DNA of 64,000 nt, taken from NCBI GenBank assembly GCA_035235625.1, contig CP141146.1, positions 17,292,501-17,356,500 on the forward strand, in the 5' to 3' direction. The position numbers were made by a program, and so were the translations under genes. Source of the stretch: Saururus chinensis (lineage: Eukaryota > Streptophyta > Magnoliopsida > Piperales > Saururaceae). Below the pieces are notes generated by a model. It had not been told where the DNA came from. It saw nothing but the letters and a program-made list of their open reading frames with translations, and searched no databases. This document shows, piece after piece, positions 32,936 to 44,228 of this stretch (the first letter of the stretch is position 1; each line of letters begins with the position of its first letter).

Positions 32936-33070
32936 TATTTGCGACACTTGTGGATAAGCGTCACAAAGAACAATTGGCAACGTTTAAAAAATGCCGCAAA
33001 TATAGAAAATTTGCGACGCTTTTATAAAAGCGTCGCCAAAAGATTGATTTTTGCGACACTTAGATTAAGC
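32936..33070. repeat. TTTGCGACGCTT-type motif pairs
   Basis: Three inverted pairs with almost perfect arms, such as 'tttgcgacgcttttataaaa' followed by gcgtcgc, mark the end of the GA/AT array and the start of GC-rich DNA. Confidence 0.55.
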
Positions 33071-33608
33071 ATCGCAAATGACATTCATTTGCGCGCACGC
33101 CATGCGAAAATTGCCCGGGTGATATATATTCGCGCATGTGGGTGTTTTTCGCCCAATCCCTCCCCCTCCTTGCCTCGCCCCGCCAAGTGTGCCCTCCGCC
33201 ATTGGCCGCCCCACTTTACCACTGCCGGCTTTCCGCCCGCCGCTCCTCCCCTCCTGCATCCGCCCCAACCATCCCCTACCCCCCAGTTGCACCCATGTGA
33301 CCAGCCGCTGCCCGTCCACCCATTGTACCCCTGCCACCCGTCTGACGCTCTGCCCCTGCCCGCCACCAGTGCGCCCCCAACAACCCCCCGCGGCACATGC
33401 GCACCTCCCGCTGCCTCTCGCTTCCTTGTGCCCCCCAGCCACCCTCAGCTGCCCACGGCCGCCCCGTGTCCGCCCCCTGCCCTCTCTCCCCTCGCGACCC
33501 GAGCCTCTCTCCCCAGCCTCCCTCCTCCCCTCCTCTCTCCCTGGGTCCACCCCCTGCTTCCCCTTCTCTATTTTAGAGGAGGGGGGCAGATCCAGGGGAG
33601 AGAGGGGG
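33071..33608. other. Cytosine-rich block of B2 with long low-complexity frames
   Basis: About 540 bp of C-rich DNA. Frames on both strands (up to 228 aa from 32,939) exist only because stop codons are rare in such DNA; the products are proline/alanine- or glycine/arginine-rich with no motif. Possible captured host 5' region, unproven. Confidence 0.4.
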
Positions 33609-34432
33609 TGATCGTTTATAATTAAACCCTTTGCAAGTGTACAAGGTAATTGTACTAGGATGAGTATTTAAGGGTTGTCGAACCTCAGGGATGGATGAAT
33701 TATTACTAAATCTAAAGAGGAATTTGTTGGTTGAAAACTAAAACAACTTAAACTTTAATTAAGTAAAAGAAAGGAATCAACTTGTTTAAAAACAAGAGAT
33801 TAATATAATGGAATTTACTTAGGAAATCGAATCCACTATAGAACCATAATAATTCCTTAACTTTTAATTTAAATTTAGTGTGAATATGAACAAGTATTCT
33901 CAGCTAAAAGCTAGAATTACTTCAGAAAGAATCGTTAATTAAATTCCATGGCATGAACTATCTTTGACAATAGCACGAATCATCTACCTAAACTAGCTAT
34001 AGGCATGACCCGTCTAATTTTAGTATAACTCATCCAAGTCATTAATTATCTAAACATTAAAACTATTGTATGACCATCTCATCTAAATCACAAAAATTAG
34101 AATTGATGTAAATATCAAAACCACATCAATCCATCATCTACAAGACAATAAATCAACATAGATTTGAATAAACATGAAAAGCTCTTCCATTAAAAAGGAA
34201 ATCTTTATCATACAATTGTCATAATTCACAACTAAGATCTAAATTAAAAAGAAAAGAAACTGAAACTTATATATAGCTTCATCAACTCCTAAGTAAAAGA
34301 AAAGTTTAGCCTTCCATTGTAGAAGAAAGCACTTGAATCTCCATTGAAAGCTTTAGGTTTTTCTCCATCTTCTTCTTCCTTCTTCTTTTCAGAAAATCTA
34401 CTTTCTAACCTTCAATTTCGAGCCAAATATAT

Positions 34433-34441
34433 CTTTATATA
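34433..34441 (-). promoter_or_regulatory. TATA box of solo LTR family 1, second copy
   Basis: TATATAAAG on the minus strand, at the same place as 12,058-12,067 in the sister LTR. Confidence 0.5.
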
Positions 34442-35009
34442 GGCCTAAGAACCGTAGGAAGAAGTCCAATATGAAAAAGACTCAAAATTGGCTTAAACAA
34501 GGAAACTGCGCGTTATCCCGTTTGAACGCCCTGCATGCCTGTTCGAATGCCTATACTGCATTTTTCTCCAAAATCACATTATCCCGTTTGATCCTTAAAA
34601 ACTCCCTGTTCGAACGGCTACACTATTTTTGCAATCTGAACAATTTTTATGGACAATCCATATTCATGTTCATTAAGCTCTTTCTTTTATGTCTATATTA
34701 ATTTCCAACATGTTTATTACTCCGAAAAGTTGTCCAAATCACTTTAAAGCATGTCAAGACTATTTTGACTTATTCCAAACATTGTCCAAGTACTTCGATA
34801 AGTGTATTTTACCTACAAAGCATTAAAACATCACATTTTAGACATGTAGAATATAATTAAAATACCAACTTGATTCAAATACATATCTAAACTACTAATA
34901 ACTACAAAATTATTAATAATTAAACTAAAATACTAATATCTATCTTAATCTAAATAAACCATAACTAACTCTAAATTAACATAATCTATACTAGCAAATA
35001 AGGTAAAAA

Positions 35010-35010
35010 G

Positions 35011-35057
<47 letters not shown>
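35010..35057. repeat. (TA)n microsatellite
   Basis: About 48 bp of alternating TA near the start of the solo LTR; absent from the sister LTR. Confidence 0.9.
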
Positions 35058-35059
<2 letters not shown>

Positions 35060-35079
35060 CGTACTTATCAGGGGGAGCA

Positions 35080-35185
35080 AGACTTATGAAATCCGGCGAC
35101 AAGGACAGTGAGAGGAGAGACTTTAAATGCGTAGAAACGTCGTCCAGCGAAAATTTTCCCTGCTGCGTGCAGGAAGAAACACCAT
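35080..35185 (+). pseudogene. Short remnant of the captured SEC31 segment in B2
   Basis: 'gacttatgaaatccggcgac' through 'ctgctgcgtgcaggaag' aligns with the tail of the SEC31 fragment at 8,015-8,105 and 48,335-48,425. The upstream, clearly SEC31-like codons are missing here, so identity rests on the alignment with the sister copies. Confidence 0.55.
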
Positions 35186-35314
35186 CAATTTCACCTGCAT
35201 TTAATTTCATTTTACGACACCTATCAAAAAAGAGTGATTGTGACATTTTAATAGAAATGATGCAATAAGCATTAAAGTAGCAACATTTACAACCAAACGT
35301 TGCTAAACATAAGA

Positions 35315-35780
35315 AACCGAGAAAAGAAAAAGAGAGAGAGGAAAGAAGAGAAAGGAAAGAGGAGAGAAAAAGAGTGACTGTGCAGAGAAAAAGAGGTAGA
35401 GAGAATGTGTGAAGAGAGAGAGGTAGAGAGAGGGCAGAGAGAGGAGTGTAGAGAGAGAAGAGAGAGAGTGAAGAGAGAGGAGAAAGAGAGAGTGAAGAGA
35501 TAGAGAGGGTAGAGAGAGATGGAAGAGTGAGGAGAGAGGGTGAGGAGAGAGAGTTTAGATAGAGGAGAGAGAGAGGGGGGAGAGAGAGGAGAGAGAGAGG
35601 GTAGAGAGAGGAGAGGGGGGAGATAGAGGAGAGAGAGAGGCTAGAGAGAGGAGAGAGAGGGTAGAGAAGGAGAAGAGAGAGATAGGAGAGGAGAGAGAGG
35701 GAAGAGAGAGAGAGTGTAGAGAGAGATGGGAGAGAGAGAGAGAAGAGAGAGTGTAAGAGAGAGAGGGTAGAGAGAGGGCG
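35315..35780 (+). repeat. GA-rich tract in B2
   Basis: About 465 bp of GAGAGA-type repeat, the equivalent of 8,100-8,638. Confidence 0.9.
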
Positions 35781-35799
35781 AAAAATAATTTTTTTTTTA

Positions 35800-36490
35800 A
35801 ATATGCCTATTAGCGACACTCACCACATAACGTCGCTATTAGACATAGTATTAGAGACGATTTAGTTTTAGCGTCACCAATACTTAGTCTAATAGCAACG
35901 CGCTTTACTAAGCGTCAATAATAGGCTTGTATATTTAAAAAAGTTACACTATTTGCGACACTCAGTAAAGAGTGTCTCGAAGAGTGTACTATATTGCGAC
36001 GATTACAATTAAGCGTTGCGATTTATTAAACTATTTGTGATGCCCTTTATGAAGCGTCGTAAATTGTGTAACTTTTTCTGTATTCAAGCTTATTAGAGAT
36101 GCTCAATAAAGATTGAGCATCTCTATTAGACTAAGTATTGGTGACTCTATAATTAAAGTGTCGCTAATACAATGCCTAAGAGCAATGCTAAGCGTTGATA
36201 ATAGGCTTGTATATTTAAAACTATTTACGACACTCAGAAAAGAGCGCCGCAAATAGTGTAATGACAATTACAATTAAGTGTTGCGATTTATTAAACTATT
36301 TGCGATACTATTTACTGAGCATCGTAAATTGTGTAACTTTTTTCTGTATTCAAGCATACTAGGAATGCTCACTAAAGAGCGTCTCTATTAGACTAAGTAT
36401 TGGCAACGCTATAATTAAAGCATCGCTAATACTATGCCTAATAGCAATGCTCTTTACTGAGCATCTCTAATAGGCTTTTTTTTAAAAAAA
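35800..36490. repeat. Mixed TTAGCGAC and TTTGCGAC motif array
   Basis: Collinear with 8,640-9,035 but duplicated internally: the 'ctaagtattgg.gac' unit appears twice (36,130 and 36,390). Confidence 0.65.
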
Positions 36491-36494
36491 TTAT

Positions 36495-38060
36495 TTAAAT
36501 TTTCCCCCTCTCTACCCTGTCTCTCTTCTCTCCTCTCCTCTCCTCTCTCTATCTCCTCTCTCTACTGTTTATCTCTTTACCCTCTCTCTTCTCTCTCTCC
36601 TCTATATCTCGTCTCTCACTCCTCTCTCTGCCTCTTTACCCTCTCTCTCCTCTCTCTACCCTCTCCCTCTCCCTCATCCTCTCAACTCTCTACCCTCTCT
36701 CTCTCTCTACCCTCTCTCTCTCTCTCTCTCCTCTCATTCTCTTTCCTCTCTCTTCTCCCTCTACCCTCTCTCTCATCCTCTTCTCTCTATCTACCCTCTC
36801 TCTCTCTCTTTACCCTCTCTATCTTTACACTCTCTCCACTCTCTCTCTACCCTCTCTCTCTTTCTCCTCTCTCTCTCTTCAATCCCTCTCTTCACTCTCT
36901 TCCCTCACTCTTGACTCTCTCTCCTCTCTCTTTATACACTCTCTCCACTCTCTCTACCTTCTCTCTTTCTCCTATCTCTCTCTCTCTCTCTTCACTCTCT
37001 TCCCTTGCTCTTCTCTCTCTACACTCTCTCTCATCCTCTCTTCTCTCTCCTCATTCTCTCTCCTCTCTCTACACTCTATCTACCCTCTCTCTCTTCACTC
37101 TCTCTACCCTCTCCTCTCTCCCGCGCATGTCAACGTATGCCCCGGCTCCGAGGACAAGAGGGGAGAGAGTAGGGGAATTTAATTTATTTCTTTTAGATTT
37201 TTTAATTACATCTTATATTTGAAAAATAATAATATATCAAATAAAATAAATTTATCACTGTTGCTTAGGATAAAGCGTTGCTACTACCCTAGGTAGTTGC
37301 GACGCTTACGCCTAAGCGACGCTAGTAGCTAGGGTAGTAGCAACGCTTTATCCTAAGCGTTGCTACTAAATTTATTTTTAAAATATAAGATATAATTAAA
37401 AAATACACTTATCCCTCTCTCTCCTCTCCCTCTCTCCTCCCTCTCTCTTCTCTCTCTCCTCGCCATCTCTCTCTACCCTCTCTCTTCTCTATCTCCTCCT
37501 CACTCTCTCTCTCTCTCTACACTCTCTCTTCTCTCTCCTCTCTCTATCTCATCTCTCTCTACCCTATCTCTCTTCTCTATCTCCTCCTCACTTTCTCTCT
37601 ACCCTCTCTCTCTTCTCTCTTCTCTCCTCTCTTCTCTCCTCCCTCTCTCCCCTCTCTCTCTCTACACTCTCTCTCTCCTCACTCTCTCTCCTCACTCTCT
37701 CTCATCTTTCTCTCCTCTCTCCTACACGCATCAACGTGAGCCCCGGCTTTGAGGACGAGAGAGGAGAGAGTAGGGAATTTATTTTTATTTGTTTGAGATT
37801 ATTTAATTATATATATATATATATATTTAAAATAATAATATATCAAATTAAGTAAATTTTTTAGCGATGTGTAGGATAAAGCGTCGGTACTAGCCTAGGT
37901 AGTTGCAATGCTTACGGTAGTAGCGATGCTTCATCCTAAGCGTCTCTCTCTCTCCTCACTTTCTCTCTCCTCTCTCTCTACCCTCTCTCTCTTCTGTCTC
38001 TCCTCCTCACTCTCTCACTTTCTATCTCTCACACACATGTGTAAACTTGAGCCCGCTCTT
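36495..38060. repeat. Alternating CT tracts and ~600-bp units in B2
   Basis: CT tracts at about 36,495-37,120, 37,410-37,725 and 37,945-38,030 alternate with the 'gaggacgagagggg' cassette (37,150, 37,750, decayed near 38,065). Collinear with 9,040-11,060. The first cassette has a clean inverted pair, 'gtagcaacgctttatcctaa' against 'gataaagcgttgctac'. Confidence 0.7.
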
Positions 38061-38169
38061 TGAGGAGTGGGGATAAAGTATGGGAATTTTATTTATTATT
38101 TTACTATAAATTTATTTTATATATAAATTATTAAATAAATTATATTATATTATATTTGAGAAGTATATT

Positions 38170-38820
38170 TTAAATTTTTTATTATTTATTTATTATATAT
38201 TTATTTATTTCATAAAATTAATTTATAAAGCTATTAGCGGAACTATTAAAAGAGTCGCTAATAGTTGTATTATTAGAGTTGTTTTTAACAAAGTGTGGCT
38301 AATAAGCTTAATATTTTTTAAAAAAAAGTTACTTTATTTTCGATGCTTTCTTAAAAGAGGTGTTAATAATATAACTATTAGCGCCGCTTTTACAAAAGTG
38401 TCGCTATAATTAATACTATTGTCCACGCTTTTTTAAAAGCATTGTTAATAATTCAAAATTTTAAAATTTACAACTATTAGTGATGTTTTTTGTTAAGAGT
38501 CACTATTATTAACACTATTAGCGATGTTTTAAAACAATGCATCGCTAATAGTTATAATTTTTTACTTTTTTCTTTTAAACATATAACTTTTAGTGATGCT
38601 TTTATAAAGCATCGCTAAAAGCACATCTATTAGTGATGTTTACTATGAAGTGTGGCTAATAGTTGTAATATTAGAGACGTTTTTTATTAAATGTCGCTAA
38701 TTAGATCTACTATTAGCATTGCTTTATAAAAAGTGTCGCAAATAGTTAATTTTTTTACGACTCATTTCTATGGGTCGCAAGTAGTAGTTTTTAGCGACGA
38801 GTTTCATTGCGTCACTAATA
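38170..38820. repeat. Right-arm subterminal motifs of B2
   Basis: Collinear with 11,110-11,719 plus 12,893-12,940, but without the solo LTR. This provides the empty site for the LTR insertion at 11,720. Confidence 0.7.
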
Positions 38821-38838
38821 GTACATTTTGTTGTAGTG

Positions 38839-39721
38839 CTCAACTCTCTCTATCCTCTCTCAACCTCTCTCTCTCTCCCTCTCTCTCTTCACACTCTCTC
38901 TTTCTCTTCACACACACACACTTTCTCTCTCTCTCTCCCAGATTCCAACACACCTCCACCTTCCCCTCCTGCCTCACTCTTTGGCTCCCCCACACACTTT
39001 GCCGCCCCAATTCCACTGTCGGCCATCCCCTTACCCCCTCAACTATCGACCACCCCCCCCCCACCACCAACACTTCGGCCCTAGCCTCCATCCCCTCTTG
39101 ACTACCGGAAAAAGAGGACACAGGGGGGAGGTGGGTTTTTTTTTTGAATTTTTTCTAATTTTAGCGATTCTTAAACAAATGTTGCCAATATTGTTAAAAA
39201 TTAATTTTCTTTTTGGTGATGCAAATGAAGAGTCGCTAATAATTTTTAAAATAATATTCTATATTAGCTATTATTAGTGTAGCAATGCTTGTTTAAATTT
39301 CAGGTTTTCTATTTTATTAGCGATGTTTTTTTTCTAAAACATCGCTCAAATACTTTTAGCGACAGGTAAAAAACTTCGCAAATAATGTTTTTATATTATT
39401 TTAAAATATGTTAACGTATTAGCAATTTTTTAAAAAGTGTGCCTAATAATATATTATTAGTTACGCTTTGTGATAAAGAGTCGTTAATAATCTATTATTA
39501 GCGATGATTTTAAAGCATCACAAAATCACTAATATTAGTGACAAAAAATATAGTGTCGCTAAGATCAGTACTATTAGTGACGCATTTATATGTGCATCGC
39601 TAATGAGCAGTAGCGACGAGACTATTATTGGCAATTTTAGCGACGCCTTTTTAAGCATAACTAATAGTCATTAGCGATGCTTTGGCGACTAAGCGTCGCT
39701 AATAATCTTTTTTCTTGTAGT
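38839..39721. repeat. Right arm of element A3
   Basis: CT tract, cytosine-rich block (38,940-39,130) and TTAGCGACGC motif pairs, collinear with 12,958-13,850. Confidence 0.65.
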
Positions 39722-39722
39722 G

Positions 39723-40230
39723 AGAATACAAACTGATTAAATTACAAATGCTATATATCATCTATGATATAGGATTAAACAATTTTAGAAAGATGATAAT
39801 TAGCAAATACATAGACTCTAACTTGGCTTTCACACTTCAAATAAAGTTTTCACTTATGAGTGAATTTATTTGTGAAAATGCGGTTATTTCTCTCTCCAAA
39901 TGAAGTAAACTGTGTAGTTCAAGAAATACTTCATAAGCAAACCCAAGTCTAGAGTGGAATGACTTAAAAATTGGATGTGCTGGAGGGCCTATTGAGATTG
40001 ATTACAAGAAATATCCACTCAAAAGAATCTAAAAATGTTACTCATCAACCATTTAGAGTAACTGCAAGAAAAGAAAATATGATGATCTGATTCAAGTTCA
40101 GACTTGCATAGAATACATCTATTGACACGATGAATTCCCCGAGCTTGGATCTTATCTAAAGTGAGTAACCGAGCATGCAACATTAGCCAATTGATGAATG
40201 AATGGCATGGAATATGATGTTTGATTAATA
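39723..40230 (-). pseudogene. LINE ORF2 3' part with zf-RVT domain (copy 3)
   Basis: The minus strand shows IPCHSFINWLMLHARLLTLD, CILCKSELESDHHIFFSC and, in another frame further on (39,874-39,894), ERNNRIF, a typical LINE tail. A deletion near 40,226 joins the zf-RVT segment to later X sequence, giving an artificial 119-aa frame (40,019-40,378) whose N-terminal half is not LINE. It abuts the A3 right end, as at 13,852. Confidence 0.75.
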
Positions 40231-41650
40231 GAATACATCTATTGGACGCACGCAGTAATTTGTGGGGCCATATAAAAAACAACGTGTGAGTGTCCAATAG
40301 GTATTGGTATTGAACAAGATTTTCTGTACTCTTTATAGGAACTTGATAATTTATGCCTAGCCTCGGGCATCCCCCCACCCCTGCCCACCGCCTTGCTTAT
40401 AGTAGAACATTGACATTAAAAGAGTGAGAAGTAGTCCATAACTTTTTTATGAAATATCACCCTAATATCTCCTTCTTTCTCCCTAGAAAGTAGTTTCGTT
40501 TTATTCATACTCATATTTGAAGATTAGTTCTTCATTAGTAAATAGTCAAGGGTGATGATTTCTATGTAACATTCCGTGAAAATCTTCACAATTATATGTG
40601 GGGCGCCTAGCGTCCTATGAATTAGTTTTCCATTAGTAAATAGTAAAGGGTGATGATTTTTATGCAAGACATTCCGTTAAAAACTTCACTAGTATATGTG
40701 GTAGCATCCTATGAATTAGTTTTTCATTAGTAAACAGTAAAGGGTGATGATTTTTATGTAAGACATTCCGTGAAAAACTTCACAAGTATATGTGGTAGCA
40801 TCCTATGAATTAGTTTCCTACATACCTTGCTGCCTATGCACCATCCTCAGGAATCAGACTTCTTCCATACTTCAGTTGGGGAAAGGCTTCCCTCGTTGTG
40901 GCTTAATACCGACGGTGGTGTTAAACTGTTAGGAAACTTTGGTTGGAATTGAGGAAACTCAGTGTTAGAAGTGATCAAAATTTGGAAAGTTTTATACTCC
41001 TATGAGATGAAGAGTTTGTTTCTGTTTTAGCTCCCACCGCAGATACAACCAAAAGTGATCACCCTAACTTCGTCCCAACCCACCAAAGCTTAATATGAAA
41101 TACGTATCACCCTAATATCTCCTTCTTTATCCTAGTTTCGCATTATTCATAAGAAAATAGTCAAGGGTGGTGAATTTATGTAAGACATATTCCGTGAGAA
41201 ACTTCACCCCGGGATCAGACTTCTTTGGCTCTTCCATAATTTAGTGGGGAAAAACTTCCCTCATTGTAGCTTATTACTGAAGTCGGTGTTAAACTGATGG
41301 AAACTTTCCCAGTTGGAGTTGTGCCCATACTGATCAGGAAACTCGGTGACAAGTGCTCGTAATTTTGGACAATTTTATACTGCTTTCAACCAAGCAATTG
41401 ATGTTGCAGCCATGTACCCCTAAGAAGAAGATCTTCTTTAGCCCTTGATTACAGTTGTAGTCACGGCTCTTGGATTTCTTGCTCCAACCGCAGATACAAC
41501 CAGCAGTAATCACCCTAACTCTTGTCACCTTGATCCTGCATAAGCGTGGAAGGTGAACCAAAAACAGAAGCATGACACCAAACATCCTCAACTTGTTAGA
41601 ATGAAAGTAGTACTGAAAACAAAGAAGAACTTGGAGCTAGAAGGCCTTGA
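40231..41650 (-). repeat. Internally duplicated module of block X, copy 3
   Basis: Collinear with 210-1,320, but the first half of the module is present three times in a row (about 40,545, 40,645 and 40,735; period ~90-100 bp for 'tagtaaa.agt.aagggtgat'). Confidence 0.5.
41334..41591 (-). CDS. Hypothetical small cysteine-rich protein, 85 aa (copy 3)
   Basis: Almost identical to the frame at 1,033-1,290: same leader, CICGW and HGCNINC motifs. The last residues differ (STCHRVS against STRLRVS). Product not recognised. The strand and distance to the TATA-like site at 42,093-42,101 are conserved. Confidence 0.35.
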   Translation of the reverse strand: MRMFGVMLLFLVHLPRLCRIKVTRVRVITAGCICGWSKKSKSRDYNCNQGLKKIFFLGVHGCNINCLVESSIKLSKITSTCHRVS

Positions 41651-42092
41651 ATGTGTGTTAAACGGGAACTATCATGCGAATGAATTTCCGGTGTTTGTCC
41701 AAGACTCTTGGGGCTGAAGAAGACTCAGAAAGTGTAATGCACCCCCTCTAGATCTCTTACACTATCAAGAAACTTTTTAACTTCGCATCTAGCTAGTCTG
41801 TGCTAAAATATGATTGTATAAGTGCAATAGGATTGTCTAAATTAATGATCTTTTAATTTACCCGAAAAAACAGAAATCCCATGTTGTTGTATGGCTGGTG
41901 CAAGTGCGACGGATGGGAACACCAGACTCCATTACGAGAGGTTCGAAGGCCACTTTGGAGGTGTAAGAGGGTAATGGAGAGTCACAGGACTTGATTCGGT
42001 CGGGCTAACAGGGATCTGTTAGTTGCCTACGTACCCTTCACAGGGATCAGACCTCACGTAGTTCTTAGCTCTCCAATACTCAGACACCACTT

Positions 42093-42101
42093 CTTTATAT
42101 A
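42093..42101 (-). promoter_or_regulatory. TATA-like box, block X copy 3
   Basis: TATATAAAG on the minus strand with 'gttgcctacgtac' nearby at ~42,022; same arrangement as at 1,722-1,795. Confidence 0.3.
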
Positions 42102-42149
42102 GACGCTCAGTCTTCCTGAGTTGACTTGGGAAAGGCGGTTGTCTCCAAT

Positions 42150-43190
42150 CCGGCTCTTGTAAACTTTCCTAGTTTGTAATCTTGTTTTATTGAGGAAACT
42201 CTATTGTAATTAGAAGTGTTTGTACCAGATGGTTGCCACATCTGTTCATTGAAGAGTGGTTATTACGAGTAAGTGGTCAATAACAGTTTCCTAAACAAGA
42301 GGAATTTTTATAGTTGTGACAGAACGCAATGGGGTTTCTAGTATTTACGCCAAGCTTAAATTTGATGAGGTTAATAATTCAAGATACGTTAAACTAGCTC
42401 ACGGGAGCTATTATATTGCATTGGTTGATGGAGGTATTGAACATCCTTTTTAAGTGTGGCTGACAGCAATATGAACCTTTTTCGGCTCTTCATAGGCACA
42501 ATGCAGTAATAAGTATAAGGTTTTCTGAATCATATATGATATATGCTAGAGAGAGTAGAAAATGATACATGAACTGAAATCTGCCATCTGAACAACAATA
42601 TTGAAGGATAACACAACTAGCAGAATTTTATATTTATATATTTTTTTTTCAATGATATGTGTGGAAGAAAAGTAATATAAAATCTCACTATTTTACATAT
42701 TTATTTATACAAAAAAATAATTTAAATGGTTTGTAGATTGAATTCACATAATATTCGAAAGTCACATAACTTAAATTAATTGCATTTTACTAAATTCACA
42801 CAATGTTCACAATGAATTGGATTAAGAATTATATTTGATTAATTATATAATAGTGTATTATTTGTTTAATGTTATCTAACTAAAATGTTGATTTTTAGTT
42901 ACAAAATTTGTTTTATACATAATTATCTCTAGGCATATCGCAATTTTATAAAAAGATATGGATTGAATTGTTTGTAAAGAAAATTGCTTAAGTTTTAAAA
43001 TTGTAAATTGGTAAATAATAAATTTTAAGAGTAATATTCTCTGATTAATAAATTACACATTTGAAGATTTTCCATTGTTTACCTAATGTTGCATTTTTGT
43101 TTCTAAAATATTGCCCGGCCGAAAAAGGGAATATTTCATATTCCCTGATTTTTCTAAAAATTGCCAATAAACCCGGACTTACATGATATA
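42150..43190. other. AT-rich spacer of block X, copy 3
   Basis: Collinear with 1,900-2,840. It holds an extra ~35 bp near 42,395-42,430 not present in copy 1. Bases 42,828-42,943 were copied to the array end at 48,897-49,012. No gene seen. Confidence 0.5.
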
Positions 43191-44228
43191 AGAAAAGTTT
43201 TGGATAAAAATACCCCTGAGTCAGGGTTTAGGGTTTTGTATCGTGTAAACCCTTTACACGGTTACATTTACACGCAAACGAATTTACAGACTGGTAATTT
43301 CGATAGTTCGATCTGTGAGAAGCGAATATCATTGTGAGTTCCGATTTCCAACCCATCCCACCAGCGATTTTGAAAAAATTGCAGTCGATTTCCAACATTC
43401 AAGCAATGAGACATGAAAAAACTCTTCAATGTTCGGTTTTTCTTGTTTTTGAAAGCCAATTTGAAATTTTCTGCCCCAAAGCGATTTTCGGCCATAAAGT
43501 GAGGTTTCATCCAAGTGTACATTGATGCAATCCTGATAAAGCAAGGAACTTTAGTAAAGAAAAACATGTCGTTCAAGGGGTTAATCCGGTTCGGATTAAT
43601 TTTCTGGTAAGGCCTTTCTCTAACTCTAAATCTTATGTCCACATTCACAATTTTTTATATATCATGATATGGAACACACAACGTAGTTACTACTTTAATC
43701 TCCTCAGTAGATTGTCGTGTTATCAAGTATATGATATGTAATATATCGTGTTATCGATAATACTATGATCGATATAGATGTCCTCCTATCGTGTATGCGT
43801 AGCAAACATAACATGCTACTTACAACATGATATGCAAAAGGCGACATTCAAATACCGTGCTATCATGTCTGAGTAGGCATCATATTGGGTATCTAATAAC
43901 ACGATATATATAGTTAGTGTGTATTTGTACGTTAGTTACATAATTTTAATCAATACAACTCATTGATTGTGGTCATGACTCATGACCCATTGTTGATATT
44001 CATATGTATAACATCTTTTTACAAACGAAGAGCTACAAGGGTCCAGTAAAATGGCAGAATCAATGAAGGCATCAGAAGAGAAGAAGATATTCTATGGAAG
44101 GGAACCGGGTCTCGGAATAAACCCGCTGGTCTTAGACTATCAAAAGACCTCGTTGAATCGATGTCGGGATGCAAGGCAATCTTGGAGGAGATTAGGTTCT
44201 ACCCAGTATACGATTGCTAGCCAATAAT
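43191..44228 (+). pseudogene. Gene-like remnant of block X, copy 3
   Basis: Telo-box 'gggtttagggtttt' at ~43,218. The first-exon ATG is mutated ('aaggaac' at ~43,542) but the donor-like CTG|GTAAGG remains at ~43,606. The acceptor before the exon-like segment is lost ('tttttacaaac' instead of 'tttacagac'), and the 8-base deletion shared with copy 1 shifts its frame. Clearly decayed. Confidence 0.4.

Larger units (their letters stand above)
33609..35070 (-). mobile_element. Solo LTR, family 1 (1,462 bp, reversed)
   Basis: On the plus strand it begins TGATCG and ends CTTATCA, flanked by perfect GGGGG duplications (33,604-33,608 and 35,071-35,075). Reverse complemented it aligns with 11,720-12,892, including 'ggttcgacaacccttaaata' and the TATA box. 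The extra length comes largely from a TA microsatellite and added AT-rich DNA near the LTR start. Orientation and target site differ from the first copy, so the insertions are independent. Confidence 0.88.
30439..38838. mobile_element. Inner CACTA element B2 (~8.4 kb, with solo LTR)
   Basis: The left end is CACTACAACAAAATGTACTA; the right end reverse complements to CACTACAACAAAATGTACTA, a perfect 20-base terminal inverted repeat. It lies between CT tracts, like B1. The left arm differs from B1: an array of ATATGCGTCGC-type repeats (31,330-32,935) and GC-rich DNA replace the GC tandem repeat. From 35,085 onward it is collinear with B1. No transposase found. Confidence 0.8.
26784..39722. mobile_element. 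Outer CACTA element A3 (~12.9 kb with nested insertions)
   Basis: The left end is CACTGCAAGAAAAAAGAAG (CACTG instead of CACTA). The right end reverse complements to CACTACAAGAAAAAAGATT. The 3-bp flanks TAA and AGA do not match, exactly as in A1. Inside lie MITE right-end DNA (28,085-28,126) and two successive GC-rich modules, so the interval is probably a fusion of two A copies around a B element. No transposase is recognisable. Confidence 0.65.

Noticed and set aside
32939-33625. 228-aa proline/alanine-rich frame
   Set aside because: C-rich DNA with few stops; the first part is motif-array DNA and the last part enters an LTR. No protein motif.
34986-35819. 277-aa minus-strand frame
   Set aside because: Spans the TA microsatellite, an LTR end, the SEC31 remnant and a GA tract, which are unrelated pieces.
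43268-43648. 126-aa minus-strand frame opposite the X gene-like remnant
   Set aside because: Broken in copies 1 and 2, and the plus strand carries the better exon signals (ATG, donor, acceptor, open exon).
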